Source: Burkholderia oklahomensis C6786 (lineage in GTDB: Bacteria > Pseudomonadota > Gammaproteobacteria > Burkholderiales > Burkholderiaceae). From it: a stretch of 64,000 nucleotides of DNA. Location of the stretch: contig NZ_CP009555.1 in NCBI RefSeq assembly GCF_000959365.1, positions 496,001 through 560,000 of the forward strand, given 5' to 3'. The notes beneath the pieces were generated by a model that ran no database searches, was not told the origin of the DNA, and was given only the letters and a program-made list of their open reading frames with translations. Below are positions 39,038 to 48,692 of this stretch, in pieces (within the stretch, counting starts at the first letter, position 1; each line of letters begins with the position of its first letter). The translations under genes and the position numbers were made by a program.

Positions 39038-39670
39038 TCAACGCCTGAGCAGATACGCGAGCAGCAGCTCGGTGTTCATCTTGATCATCTCGACACGCTC
39101 GCCGGGCGCGCTGAAATCGCGGCCGAACGTCGCCGCGAGCGTGAAGCGGTTCGACACCATGTAGTAGCCGAGCCCCGACAGCGTCACGTAGAAGCGCAGC
39201 GGATCGATGTCGGTGCGAAAGAGCCCCGCCTTCTGGCCGCGTTCGAGCACGCCGTCGAGCGTCGCGACGATCGGCGAGATCATCTCGCGGATGCGCGTCG
39301 ACTTCTGCAGATAGCGCGCCTCATGCAGGTTCTCGTTGTTGAGGAGGCGCAGCAGATCGGGGTGATCGCGGTAATAGTCCCACACGAAATGCGCGAGCCG
39401 CGTGATCGCCTCGACGGGCGCGACGCCCTCGAGATCGATCGCCCGCTCGGCCTCCGTCAGCGCGGAGAACGCGTATTCGAGCACCGCGGTGAACAACTGC
39501 TCCTTGCTGCCGAAGTAATAATAGAGCATGCGCTCGTTGGTCTCGGCACGGCGTGCGATCTGGTCGACTCGCGCACCGAACAGCCCCCCTGTCGCGAACT
39601 CTTCGGCCGCCGCGAGCAGGATGCGGCGCCGGGTTCCCTCTGGGTCTCTTTTGATTTTTGGCTGATTCAT
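39038..39670 (-). CDS. TetR-family transcriptional regulator
   Basis: A 210-residue regulator. The N-terminal helix-turn-helix lies at about 14-60 (RRRILLAAAEEFATGG..VDQIARRAETNERMLYYYFGSKEQL). A large all-alpha ligand domain (about 80-210) has DYYRDHPDLLRLLNNENLHEARYL, as in TetR members with the TetR_C_29-type domain. It is convergent with phaZ and divergent from rsxB, so either neighbour could be a target. Ligand unknown. Confidence 0.9.
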   Translation of the reverse strand: MNQPKIKRDPEGTRRRILLAAAEEFATGGLFGARVDQIARRAETNERMLYYYFGSKEQLFTAVLEYAFSALTEAERAIDLEGVAPVEAITRLAHFVWDYYRDHPDLLRLLNNENLHEARYLQKSTRIREMISPIVATLDGVLERGQKAGLFRTDIDPLRFYVTLSGLGYYMVSNRFTLAATFGRDFSAPGERVEMIKMNTELLLAYLLRR

Positions 39671-39927
39671 AGTGGCGTTTTGCTATGTGAGCCGCGTAGT
39701 CCGGCTCGCGCCGCCGGCCCTGCGTCGAACGCCAGCAGCGTGAACGGGCGCGCCGTCGTTAAGGGACACCCTGCTATAGTCACGCGAAAAAGCGTTTTGA
39801 TTATGGCACATGCGTTGTTAAGCGCAATGCGAAAAATCGGCGATAATTGTCGTTTCGAGAAAGATCCTGGCCGCATTCGAACGCCCGGCCGCCGCGCCGT
39901 GCCCGCGCGCCTCCCCACGTAGTCACC

Positions 39928-40794
39928 GTGACCGATTCCAAGACCCTCGCGGATCGCATCGAAGATCTGCTGCCTCAGACGCAATGCACGAAGTGCGGCT
40001 ACGATGGCTGCCGCCCTTACGCGGAGGCGATCGCGGCCGGCGCCGCCTGCTACGACCAATGCCCGCCGGGCGGCGTCGAAGGCGTCGCGCGCCTCGCGAA
40101 GCTGCTCGGCAAGCCCGTGATTCCGCTCAATCCGGAGCACGGCGTCGAGCGCCCGCGCCCCGTCGCGTTCATCGACGAGCAGCTGTGCATCGGCTGCACG
40201 CTGTGCATGCAGGCGTGTCCCGTCGACGCGATCGTCGGGGCACCGAAACAAATGCATACGATCGTCGCCGAGCTCTGCACCGGCTGCGACCTGTGCGTGC
40301 CGCCCTGCCCCGTCGACTGCATCGCGATGATACCCGTCACGGGCGAGAAGACCGGCTGGGACGCATGGTCGCAGCAGCAGGCGGACGCCGCGCGCACGCG
40401 GCACGACGCACGCCTCGCGCGCCAGAAGCGCGAGCGCGAAGCGGCCGAAGCGCGTGCGGCGGCGCGGCGAGCGGCGAGCGCCGCGGCCGCGCCCGTGGCC
40501 TCCGCGCCTACCTCGACTATCGCGGCTGCCGCCGACGATCCGGAAGCGAAGAAGCGTGCGATCATCGCGGCGGCGCTCGAGCGCGCCCGCAAGAAGAAGG
40601 AAGCGCTCGCCGCGCAGGGCGCGGGCCCGAAGAACACCGAAGGCGTGAGCGCCGCGGTGCAGACGCAGATCGACGCGGCCGAAGCACGCCGTCGCCGTCT
40701 CGCCGAACAGCGCGACGCGAGCGGCAAGCCGGACGATGCCGATGCGTCGGATACCGCACGCGACGCATCGCCGACCTCGAAACCGAAGCCATGA
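39928..40794 (+). CDS. rsxB: RsxB/RnfB-like iron-sulfur protein, soluble form
   Basis: A 288-residue ferredoxin-like protein. It has a 4Fe-4S domain (CTKCGYDGC, then C-x3-C) at about residues 20-50 and two ferredoxin clusters, [12 protein letters not shown] and [12 protein letters not shown]. The C-terminal 130 residues are Ala/Arg/Lys-rich and coiled-coil-like. E. coli RsxB starts with a membrane helix, which is missing here, and no other rsx genes lie nearby. It is followed by nth after 4 bp, echoing the E. coli rsx-nth order. A GTG at 39928 gives the family N-terminus; an ATG at 39847 would add 27 residues. Confidence 0.85.
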   Translation: MTDSKTLADRIEDLLPQTQCTKCGYDGCRPYAEAIAAGAACYDQCPPGGVEGVARLAKLLGKPVIPLNPEHGVERPRPVAFIDEQLCIGCTLCMQACPVDAIVGAPKQMHTIVAELCTGCDLCVPPCPVDCIAMIPVTGEKTGWDAWSQQQADAARTRHDARLARQKREREAAEARAAARRAASAAAAPVASAPTSTIAAAADDPEAKKRAIIAAALERARKKKEALAAQGAGPKNTEGVSAAVQTQIDAAEARRRRLAEQRDASGKPDDADASDTARDASPTSKPKP

Positions 40795-40798
40795 CCGC

Positions 40799-41443
40799 AT
40801 GAACGCCAACAAACGACGCGCGATCTTCGAAACGCTGCAAAGCCTCAACCCGCATCCGACGACCGAACTCGAATACACGACGCCGTTCGAACTGCTGATC
40901 GCGGTGATGCTGTCGGCGCAGGCGACCGACGTATCGGTCAACAAGGCGATGCGCAAGATGTTCCCGGTCGCCAACACGCCGAAGAAGATCGTCGCGCTCG
41001 GCGAGGAAGGCGTCGCCGACTACATCAAGACGATCGGCCTCTATCGGACGAAGGCGAAGAACGTCGTCGCGGCATGCCAGATCCTGCTCGAGCGCTACGA
41101 CGGCAAAGTGCCCGCCGAGCGCGAAGCGCTCGAGAGCCTGCCGGGCGTCGGCCGCAAGACCGCGAACGTCGTGCTCAACACCGCGTTCGGTCAGCCGACG
41201 ATCGCCGTCGATACGCACATCTTCCGCGTTGCGAACCGTACGGGGCTCGCGCCCGGCAAGGACGTGCGCGCGGTCGAAGCCGCGCTCGAGAAGTTCACGC
41301 CGAAGGAATTCCTGCACGACGCGCATCACTGGCTGATCCTGCACGGGCGCTACGTATGCAAGGCGCGGCGGCCGGAGTGCTGGCATTGCGCGATCGAGCC
41401 GCTTTGCGAATACAAGCCGAAGACGCCGGCGCCGGTGCAGTGA
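40799..41443 (+). CDS. nth: Endonuclease III
   Basis: A 214-residue base excision repair enzyme that removes oxidised pyrimidines. The helix-hairpin-helix is LPGVGRKTA with the catalytic Lys near 120. The Asp loop is VDTHIFRVANR near 138. The C-terminal 4Fe-4S cluster has Cys in C-x6-C-x2-C-x5-C. Start ATG 40799 is 4 bp after rsxB, so the two are co-transcribed and probably coupled. Confidence 0.96.
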   Translation: MNANKRRAIFETLQSLNPHPTTELEYTTPFELLIAVMLSAQATDVSVNKAMRKMFPVANTPKKIVALGEEGVADYIKTIGLYRTKAKNVVAACQILLERYDGKVPAEREALESLPGVGRKTANVVLNTAFGQPTIAVDTHIFRVANRTGLAPGKDVRAVEAALEKFTPKEFLHDAHHWLILHGRYVCKARRPECWHCAIEPLCEYKPKTPAPVQ

Positions 41444-41973
41444 CGGACGCGGGACGCGGGTGAAGCTGCGCGCGCTCCGTGCGAATCGCTTCGTGCGCGC
41501 GCGGATGTCGTCAGACGCGGCGGCCGAGCCAGCGGTGCAGCAGCGATGAACTGGAGCCGCCTGCACGCGACGCGGCCGTCCCTTCGTCCGTTCATCCCTT
41601 CATCTGTTTCGAGCCTTTCGAGCAGGCTCGCAGGACGCGCGCCGCGCGACCGCGTGCTTCCCGCGTACCCGTTCGTGGCCGTCTCGACTCCGTCGCCGCA
41701 ATCGCGGCCGCGTCGAAAACGGCAGCATGCCGCATCGTTTTCCGCCGCCTGCTCCGAGCTTCGCGCATCCGGTCAGCGGCGGCGAACGCGGGCCTCTCCG
41801 CCGCCCGTATCGCGTGCGCCCGATCACTGCGTCGATCCGCTCGACCCGCTCGGCAGAATCACCATCGCATATGCGTCGTCGACAAGCGACGCCGGCTCCT
41901 CCGACAGCACGAACCGCCGCCTACCCAATCGATAACGGACAACGCCGAACGCCCGCCCCGCGAGCCGCGCGCG
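41444..41973. other. Gene-free stretch between convergent nth and EamA genes
   Basis: 530 bp. Frames of up to about 130 codons cross it, but they show no domain and have Arg/Ser-rich composition typical of wrong-frame GC-rich DNA. I see no clear terminator or repeat. Confidence 0.5.
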
Positions 41974-42906
41974 TCACGCGCCCGCGATCGCCTTCGATTC
42001 CGCTTCGTCGCCCGCGTCGCCCGCGCGCACGAGCCACAGCACCGCCGCGAGGATCGCGACGCCGCCCGCCCATTGCAGCGGCGTCAGCGTCTCGCCGAAC
42101 AGCGACGCGGCGAGCGCGACCGTCACGACGGGCTCGAGCGTCGACAGCATCGACGTCCGCGCAGCGCCGAGCCGTTCGAGGCCGGCGAAGAACGCGAGCA
42201 TCGCGGCGACGGTCGACACGAGCGCGATCGCGACGAGCGCCGCCCAGCCGGACGCCGCGCGCGGCCAATGCGGCGGCGCGTCGAACGCGACCGTGCGCAC
42301 GAGCGCGAGCGCGACGAGCGTCGCGGCCGCGGCGCAGCAGATGATCGCGACGGTCGCGAGCGGATCGACGCCGCGCGCCGCCTTCGCGCCGACGACGATG
42401 TACAGCGAATAGACGACCGCCGCGCCGAGCGCGAGCGCGATGCCGAGCGGCTCGCCGCGGCCGCCGCCCACCATCAGCGCCGAGCCGGCGACGCACAGCG
42501 CAAGCGCGACCGCCTTCGCGCGCGTGAGCCGCTCGCCGAGCCACCATGCGGCAAGCAGCGTGACGAACGCCGGATACAGATAGAGCAGCAGCGCGACGAG
42601 GCTCGCCTGCGCGTGCTGCAGCGCGCTGAAATAGCACAGCGACTGGCCGACGTAGCCGAGTGCGCCCATGCCGACGATCGCGCCGAGCGCGCGACCGCGC
42701 GGCCAGCTCACGCGCCGCCGCCGCGCAATGACGGCGAGCAGCGCGCCCGCGATCGAGAAGCGGACGATCAGGAGGCCGAGCACGTCGGCGCCGCCCGCGT
42801 ATGCGTAACGGCCGAAGATCGCCATCGCGCCGAACGCGGCAGCGGACAATGCGACGTACAGCGCGCCGCGCAACGCGGCGGACGGCGCTTCTGCGGCGGA
42901 GGTCAT
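41974..42906 (-). CDS. EamA-family exporter (DMT superfamily)
   Basis: A 310-residue protein with ten hydrophobic segments in two EamA repeats. Signature stretches are AFGAMAIFGRYAYAGG in the first helix, ALLLYLYPAFVTLLAAWWLGE in the first half and LSTLEPVVTVALAASLFGE in the second. These proteins export amino acids or other metabolites. It stands alone in convergent and divergent gaps. Substrate unknown. Confidence 0.88.
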   Translation of the reverse strand: MTSAAEAPSAALRGALYVALSAAAFGAMAIFGRYAYAGGADVLGLLIVRFSIAGALLAVIARRRRVSWPRGRALGAIVGMGALGYVGQSLCYFSALQHAQASLVALLLYLYPAFVTLLAAWWLGERLTRAKAVALALCVAGSALMVGGGRGEPLGIALALGAAVVYSLYIVVGAKAARGVDPLATVAIICCAAAATLVALALVRTVAFDAPPHWPRAASGWAALVAIALVSTVAAMLAFFAGLERLGAARTSMLSTLEPVVTVALAASLFGETLTPLQWAGGVAILAAVLWLVRAGDAGDEAESKAIAGA

Positions 42907-43300
42907 GGCGGAAAAGGAATAGTGAAAAGGTTCGATTCTAACGAGCTCCGGGCGACCGCATAAGCGGTGTTTATGCCGAAGCTTGCGCCGCTCGCGACGC
43001 ACATCGCACGCACGCCGCAGCGAGCGCAGCGTTTCCGGCGGCAAGCGCGGCCCGCTCGAAACGACGATCGAGCGGGAAACGCATCGCAGCACGCAGGCAA
43101 CCGCCAGTCGCCGTGCTGCTTCGGGCGCGTGGCAACACGCGCGGGCAAGCCGCGCCACTGCTTTTCCGTTTCCGGCGTCGTCGGCCCTGTCGCGCGCCAA
43201 GCGTTCCCCCGACGCGCTTTCGGCAGCCTCGCCACAGGCGGCGTAAAATGCGCGTTCGCGCGGCCGCGACGGCCCGCCACACGCAACCCCGCACCACATC
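42907..43300. other. Spacer between EamA and DUF1841 genes
   Basis: 394 bp between divergent genes, expected to hold both promoters. I see no supported gene, repeat or clear promoter pair. Confidence 0.45.
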
Positions 43301-43735
43301 ATGTTCAATCCGAGCCGCGACGACGTGCGTCGCTTTTTCATCGACACCTGGCGCAAGCAGCGCTCGGGCGAGATCCTCACGCCGCTCGAAGCGATCGCGG
43401 CCGACTGGATCGTCGAGCATCCCGAATACCACGCGGAACTCGAGGACGCCGAGCGCTCGACCGCGCACGATTACACGCCCGACGAGGGACGCACGAATCC
43501 ATTCCTGCATTTGTCGATGCATCTCGCGATCAGCGAGCAGTTGTCGATCGACCAGCCGCCCGGCATCCGGGCCGCGCACGAGAAGCTCGCCGCCCGCTTC
43601 GGCTCCGCGCACGACGCGCAGCACGCGATCATGGAATGTCTCGGCGAGACGATCTGGGAAGCGCAGCGCACGAATACGCCGCCCGATTCCGACGCCTATC
43701 TGCAACGGGTCCTGCAGCGCGCTTCGCGCGGTTGA
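43301..43735 (+). CDS. DUF1841-family protein
   Basis: A 144-residue protein with the N-terminus MFNPSRDDVRRFFIDTWRK and the segment NPFLHLSMHLAISEQLSIDQPPGI of the DUF1841 family. It is predicted all-alpha and soluble. The conserved H-x-S-x-H pattern suggests a possible metal or ligand site. Its function has not been described to my knowledge. It precedes, and is convergent with, two cytochrome genes. Confidence 0.85.
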   Translation: MFNPSRDDVRRFFIDTWRKQRSGEILTPLEAIAADWIVEHPEYHAELEDAERSTAHDYTPDEGRTNPFLHLSMHLAISEQLSIDQPPGIRAAHEKLAARFGSAHDAQHAIMECLGETIWEAQRTNTPPDSDAYLQRVLQRASRG

Positions 43736-44092
43736 GGTCGCGCGGCCCGGCGTCGTTTCGTCGAGGCGGCGATAGCGCACACGCGCACGCTCGCCATAGT
43801 TGCAAAGGCCAGCGCCAACCGTCGACCCGCGACGGACCGCGACGCACGATTCGCCCGAGCGCATGAATCCGCCGTCCGTGCGCCCCGCTTCCACCCGCCG
43901 ATCGGCGCGGCAAAGGCCGCCCCCACGAGCCGCCCCAGCGAGCCGCTCTCAACGAGCCGCCCTCAACGAGCCGCCCCATTGCGCGCCGCAAACGAACGCA
44001 CGCCCGCGCCGGACAAAAAAATACCCCGCACGAGGCGGGGCATTTCCGGCGCGCGCCGCACAAGCGGCCGCACGCGATGCCGGACGTGTCCG
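43736..44092. other. Spacer with the cytochrome operon terminator
   Basis: 357 bp between the convergent DUF1841 and cytochrome c genes. The only element I can point to is the intrinsic terminator at 44015-44040. Pro/Arg-rich open frames here have no domain. Confidence 0.5.
44015..44040 (-). terminator. Rho-independent terminator of the cytochrome c operon
   Basis: On the minus strand a 6-bp GC stem (CCCCGC/GCGGGG, loop ACGAG) is followed by seven T residues (44015-44021). It lies just past the stop of the second cytochrome gene. Confidence 0.85.
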
Positions 44093-44461
44093 TTACTTCT
44101 TGAACACGAGGCTGCCTTGCAGCGATTCGAGATACGCGGCAATGTCCTTCATGTCGGCGACCGACAGGCTCTGCACCTGCGCCTGCATGATCGCGTTGTT
44201 GCGACCGAGAAGCGGGTTCGTCAGGCCCATCTGATACTGGCGCATCGCCCAGACCAGGTAGTCGGCGTGCTGGCCCGCGAGGCGCGGATATTCGGCGTTG
44301 ATCGGATTGTCGAGTTTCGCGCCGTGGCAGGCCGCGCAGTTGTGCGACTCGACGAGTTCCTTGCCCTTCGCGACGTCCGCCGCATGCGCGGTGCCGATCG
44401 CGAAGCCGGCTGCGAGCGCGAGCGCCGCCGCCGTCTTGAGTGCCGTCTGAGGCTTCTTCAT
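44093..44461 (-). CDS. Small c-type cytochrome
   Basis: A 122-residue periplasmic class I cytochrome c. It has a signal peptide of about 27 residues ending AHAAD, haem site CAACH at about 42-46, and a distal Met in the GLTNPLLGRNNAIMQAQV segment. It lies 40 bp downstream of a sister cytochrome gene, so the pair forms one operon that ends in a good terminator. No oxidase or reductase is nearby, so the electron partner is unknown. It resembles c553/c4-half cytochromes. Confidence 0.9.
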   Translation of the reverse strand: MKKPQTALKTAAALALAAGFAIGTAHAADVAKGKELVESHNCAACHGAKLDNPINAEYPRLAGQHADYLVWAMRQYQMGLTNPLLGRNNAIMQAQVQSLSVADMKDIAAYLESLQGSLVFKK

Positions 44462-44501
44462 GGATGCTCCTATCCCGGTGCTGAGATCAGCAAGCGCGAG
44501 C

Positions 44502-44870
44502 TTACTTGTAGGGATTGTTCTTCGAATCGGGCTTTTGCGCGGCGTAGTAGGCCGCGAGATCGGCGACGTCCTGATCCGTCAACGATTCGGCGATCGCGTT
44601 CATCGACGGGAAATGGCGATCCTTCTTCCGGTAGGCCTTCAGCGCGTTCTCGAGATAAACCTGGTTCTGGCCGCCGAGGAGCGGAACCCGGTAGACCTCC
44701 GGGTAGGCGACGCGGTAGCCTTCGATGCCGTGGCAGCCGATGCACATCGCAGCCTTGCTCGCCCCGTCCTTCGGGTTGCCGACCACACCGGCCGCCTGCG
44801 CACTGGCGGATAGCGCCGCGAGCGCCGCAAGCACTGTGGCAGCGACATGTTTGCCGACGAATTTGTTCAT
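44502..44870 (-). CDS. Small c-type cytochrome
   Basis: A 122-residue cytochrome. It has a signal peptide ending SASAQAAG, haem site CIGCH at about 43-47, a VPLLGGQNQVYLENALKAY segment and a distal Met in HFPSMNAIAE. It is the first gene of the two-cytochrome operon. Together the two resemble the two halves of a dihaem cytochrome c4 encoded separately, an inference from order and length. Confidence 0.9.
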   Translation of the reverse strand: MNKFVGKHVAATVLAALAALSASAQAAGVVGNPKDGASKAAMCIGCHGIEGYRVAYPEVYRVPLLGGQNQVYLENALKAYRKKDRHFPSMNAIAESLTDQDVADLAAYYAAQKPDSKNNPYK

Positions 44871-45114
44871 AGCTCTTGTAACCTAGCTTGAGGGGAAACT
44901 GGCGCCCGCAAAGGCAACGGCCGGCGCCGTCATGCCGCCGTTATACTTGTGAGGCCGCCACGCAGGCCAAAAAAACGGCCAGATTGTACCGCGTCGTCGG
45001 GGAATGCGTCCACCATGCGGCCCCGCCGAATGCGCCCCGCACGATACACCGGCCGCGCGAGGCCGTCGGCGCTTCTGACTTATACTGGGATTTTTTCGCC
45101 GGAAGCTCGCCGCC

Positions 45115-45957
45115 ATGCGTTTCGAAGGTTCCTCGCAATACGTCGCGACAGACGATCTGAAGCTCGCCGTCAACGCCGCCCTCACGCTGCAGCGCCCGCT
45201 CCTCATCAAGGGCGAGCCCGGCACGGGCAAGACCATGCTCGCCGAGGAAGTCGCGGCGGCGCTCGGCATGCCGCTCCTGCAGTGGCACATCAAATCGACG
45301 ACGAAGGCGCAGCAAGGCCTCTACGAATACGACGCGGTGTCGCGCCTGCGCGATTCGCAGCTCGGCGACGAGCGCGTGAAGGACATCGCGAACTACATCG
45401 TGAAGGGCGTGCTGTGGCAGGCGTTCGACGCCGAGCGCCCGAGCGTGCTGCTGATCGACGAGATCGACAAGGCCGACATCGAATTCCCGAACGACCTGCT
45501 GCGCGAGCTCGACCGGATGGAGTTCCACGTGTACGAGACGCGCGAGACCGTGCGCGCGCAGCACCGCCCGCTCGTCATCATCACGTCGAACAACGAGAAA
45601 GAGCTGCCCGACGCGTTCCTGCGCCGCTGCTTCTTTCATTACATCCAGTTCCCCGATCCGTCGACGATGCAGAAGATCGTCGAGGTCCACTACCCCGGCA
45701 TCAAGCAGGACCTGCTGCGCGCGGCGCTCGAGAGCTTCTTCGAGTTGAGGAGCGTGTCGGGGCTGAAGAAGAAGCCGTCGACGTCCGAGCTGCTCGACTG
45801 GCTGAAGCTCCTTCTCGCCGAAGACATTCCGCCCGACGCGCTGCGCTCGAAGGACCAGAAGCAGATCGTGCCGCCGCTCGCGGGCGCGCTGCTCAAGAAC
45901 GAGCAGGACGTGAGCCTGTTCGAGCGGCTCGTCTACATGAACCGCCACAACCGCTAG
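45115..45957 (+). CDS. MoxR-family AAA+ ATPase
   Basis: A 280-residue AAA+ protein of the MoxR type. Walker A is GEPGTGKTM (about 33-41), Walker B LLIDEIDKAD, sensor 1 IITSNNEKELPDAF and an arginine finger at FLRRCFF. MoxR ATPases act as chaperones that insert cofactors or mature oxidoreductases, usually with a VWA partner. The next gene, 122 bp downstream, is such a VWA protein. Target complex unknown. Confidence 0.92.
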   Translation: MRFEGSSQYVATDDLKLAVNAALTLQRPLLIKGEPGTGKTMLAEEVAAALGMPLLQWHIKSTTKAQQGLYEYDAVSRLRDSQLGDERVKDIANYIVKGVLWQAFDAERPSVLLIDEIDKADIEFPNDLLRELDRMEFHVYETRETVRAQHRPLVIITSNNEKELPDAFLRRCFFHYIQFPDPSTMQKIVEVHYPGIKQDLLRAALESFFELRSVSGLKKKPSTSELLDWLKLLLAEDIPPDALRSKDQKQIVPPLAGALLKNEQDVSLFERLVYMNRHNR

Positions 45958-46079
45958 GCGCGCCGGCGCTGCGAGGAGACACGCGAGATGAGCCGCCGGC
46001 CCCCATCCGTCACGCCCGCGATCGAGCACGCGACGCTCGATCGCCGCCCGGCTCGCCGCGATTGCGTGAGGGCCCGCCC

Positions 46080-47255
46080 ATGCTGATCGATTTCTTCTAT
46101 TCGCTGCGCGCCGCGAAGCTGCCGGTGTCGGTCAAGGAATACCTGACGCTGCTGGAAGCGCTGAAGGCGCAGGTGATCGAGCCGTCGCTCGACGCGTTCT
46201 ACTATCTCGCGCGGATGACGCTCGTGAAGGACGAGCAGTACTTCGACAAGTTCGACAAGGCGTTCGGCGCGTACTTCCACGGCGTGTCGGCGCTGCCCGC
46301 GAACGCGTTCGACATCCCGCTCGACTGGCTCGAAAAGCGCCTGCAGCGCGAGCTCACGCCCGACGAGAAAGCGCAGATCCAGTCGCTCGGCGGCCTCGAC
46401 AAGCTGATGGAGCGCCTGAAGCAGCTGCTCGACGAGCAGAAGGAGCGCCACGAAGGCGGCAGCAAGTGGATCGGCACGGGCGGCTCGTCGCCGTTCGGGC
46501 ACGGCGGCTACAACCCGGAGGGCATCCGGATCGGCGGGCCGTCGAACGGCAACCGCACCGCGGTCAAGGTGTGGGAGGCGCGCGCGTATCGCGACTACGA
46601 CGACTCGGTCGAGATCGGCACGCGCAACATCAAGGTCGCGTTGCGTCGGCTGCGGCGCTTCGCGCGCGAAGGCGCGGCCGAGGAGCTCGACCTGCCCGAC
46701 ACGATCCGCAGCACCGCCGCGAACGCCGGCTGGCTCGACATCAGGATGGTGCCCGAGCGCCACAACAACGTGAAGGTGCTGATGCTGCTCGACGTCGGCG
46801 GCTCGATGGACGATCACATCAAGCGCACCGAAGAGCTGTTCTCCGCCGCGAAGGCCGAATTCAAGCACCTCGAGTTCTACTACTTCCACAACTGCGTGTA
46901 CGACCATCTGTGGAAGAACAACCGCCGCCGCCACTCGGAGCGCACGCCGACCTGGGACGTGCTGCACAAGTTCACGCCCGACTACAAGCTGATCTTCGTC
47001 GGCGACGCGACGATGAGCCCGTATGAGGTGCTGCAGCCGGGCGGCTCGGTCGAATACAACAACCCCGAGGCGGGCGCCGTGTGGCTGCGCCGCCTCGCCG
47101 ATCAATTCCCGCACCACGCGTGGCTCAATCCCGAGCCCGAGCGCCTGTGGGAATACCGGCAGTCGATCTCGATCATCCGCGACGTGCTCGGCGACCGGAT
47201 GTATTCGCTCACGCTAGCGGGCCTCGAATCCGCGATGCGCGTGCTCAGCAAGTGA
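46080..47255 (+). CDS. VWA-domain protein (CoxE-like)
   Basis: A 391-residue protein. A helical N-terminus (about 1-120) is followed by a Gly-rich segment (WIGTGGSSPFGHGGYNPEG) and a von Willebrand factor A domain with the metal site LLDVGGSMDD (D-x-G-x-S) near residue 240. CoxE-like proteins work with MoxR ATPases. It follows MoxR and precedes benE. The ATG at 46080 is the only start that gives the conserved N-terminus MLIDFFYSLRAAKLPVSVKE. Confidence 0.9.
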   Translation: MLIDFFYSLRAAKLPVSVKEYLTLLEALKAQVIEPSLDAFYYLARMTLVKDEQYFDKFDKAFGAYFHGVSALPANAFDIPLDWLEKRLQRELTPDEKAQIQSLGGLDKLMERLKQLLDEQKERHEGGSKWIGTGGSSPFGHGGYNPEGIRIGGPSNGNRTAVKVWEARAYRDYDDSVEIGTRNIKVALRRLRRFAREGAAEELDLPDTIRSTAANAGWLDIRMVPERHNNVKVLMLLDVGGSMDDHIKRTEELFSAAKAEFKHLEFYYFHNCVYDHLWKNNRRRHSERTPTWDVLHKFTPDYKLIFVGDATMSPYEVLQPGGSVEYNNPEAGAVWLRRLADQFPHHAWLNPEPERLWEYRQSISIIRDVLGDRMYSLTLAGLESAMRVLSK

Positions 47256-47318
47256 CGCGCCCGCCGTCCCCCGAACCTTTCGACGCCCCTCCGGCGCATC
47301 CAACCCGACGTTCCACCG

Positions 47319-48536
47319 ATGAGCAATCAGCCGCCCGCCTCCAACCTGTCGCCCGCCCTCGCGCGGCCGAGTTTTTTCGCCGACACGTCGGCGTCCGCGC
47401 TCGTCGCGGGCTTCGTCGCGATGATGACGGGCTATACGAGCTCGCTCGTGCTGATGTTCCAGGCGGGCCGCGCCGCGCATCTGACCGATGCGCAGATCTC
47501 GTCGTGGATCTGGGCGCTGTCGATCGGCATGGCCGTGACGACGATCGGGCTGTCGATGCGGTATCGCGCGCCGATCGTCGTCGCGTGGTCGACGCCCGGC
47601 GCGGCGCTCCTCGTCGCGTCGCTGCCGGGCGTCGCGTATGCGGACGCGATCGGCGCGTTCGTCGTCTGCGCGCTGCTGCTCGCCGCGGTCGGCGCGAGCG
47701 GCCTGTTCGACACGCTGATGCGCAAGATCCCGTCCGGCATCGCCGCCGCGCTGCTCGCCGGCATCCTGTTCGAGATCGGCATCGCGATCTTCCGCGCCGC
47801 GCAGTTCCAGACCGCGCTCGTGCTCGCGATGTTCTTCACGTACCTGATCGTCAAGCGCGCGGCGCCGCGCTATGCGATCGTCGCGACGCTCGCGATCGGC
47901 ACCGCGGTCGCGGGCGCGCTCGGCCTGCTCGACTTCAGCCGCTTTCACGTCGCGCTCGCGCGGCCGGTGTTTACGATGCCGTCGTTCTCGCTGTCGGCGA
48001 TCGTGAGCATCGGCATTCCGCTCTTCGTCGTCGCGATGGCGTCGCAGAACGTGCCCGGCATCGCGGTGCTGCGCGCGGACGGCTATCGGACGCCGTCGTC
48101 GCCGCTCATCGCGACGACGGGCATCGCATCGCTCGTGCTCGCGCCGTTCGGCTCGCACGGGGTCAACCTCGCGGCGATCACGGCCGCGATCTGCACCGGC
48201 CCCGAAGCGCACGACGATCATGCGAAGCGCTACACGGCGGCCGTCTGGTGCGGCGCGTTCTACCTCGTCGCGGGCGTGTTCGGCGCGACGATCGCCGCGC
48301 TGTTCGGCGCGCTGCCGAAGGCGCTCGTCGTGTCGGTCGCCGCGCTCGCGCTGTTCGGCTCGATCATGAGCGGCCTGACCAACGCGATGCAGGACGTCCG
48401 CCAGCGCGAAGCGGCGCTCGTCACGTTCATGGTGACGGCATCGGGCCTCACGCTGCTGTCGATCGGCTCGGCGTTCTGGGGCCTCGTCGCGGGCGTGCTC
48501 ACGCAGGCGATCCTGAACGCGCGCCGCGCGGCCTGA
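47319..48536 (+). CDS. benE: BenE-family benzoate transporter
   Basis: A 405-residue membrane protein with about 12 segments and the BenE signatures FVAMMTGYTSSLVLMFQAG at the N-terminus, AWSTPGAALL, and PFGSHGVNLAAITAAICTG. BenE proteins import benzoate with protons, but no ben catabolic genes lie here, so the ligand may differ. It is 63 bp past the VWA gene. Confidence 0.9.
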   Translation: MSNQPPASNLSPALARPSFFADTSASALVAGFVAMMTGYTSSLVLMFQAGRAAHLTDAQISSWIWALSIGMAVTTIGLSMRYRAPIVVAWSTPGAALLVASLPGVAYADAIGAFVVCALLLAAVGASGLFDTLMRKIPSGIAAALLAGILFEIGIAIFRAAQFQTALVLAMFFTYLIVKRAAPRYAIVATLAIGTAVAGALGLLDFSRFHVALARPVFTMPSFSLSAIVSIGIPLFVVAMASQNVPGIAVLRADGYRTPSSPLIATTGIASLVLAPFGSHGVNLAAITAAICTGPEAHDDHAKRYTAAVWCGAFYLVAGVFGATIAALFGALPKALVVSVAALALFGSIMSGLTNAMQDVRQREAALVTFMVTASGLTLLSIGSAFWGLVAGVLTQAILNARRAA

Positions 48537-48692
48537 CGCGCGTCGATCTCGTCGTTCGGCACCGGTTTCCGGATCCGGCCTAAAATGGAGGATCCGGCGG
48601 CCGCGTGCAGCGCGCCGCCCTGCATCGCCCCGCGCCCCGCCGCGCGGTCGTCTTCACCGAACCGGCGCGCCGCGCCTCGCTCTCGACTCGTC

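Noticed and set aside
41546..41935. A 129-residue coding region between nth and the EamA gene
   Set aside because: Ser/Arg/Pro-rich composition, no ribosome site and no domain; it looks like non-coding GC-rich DNA.
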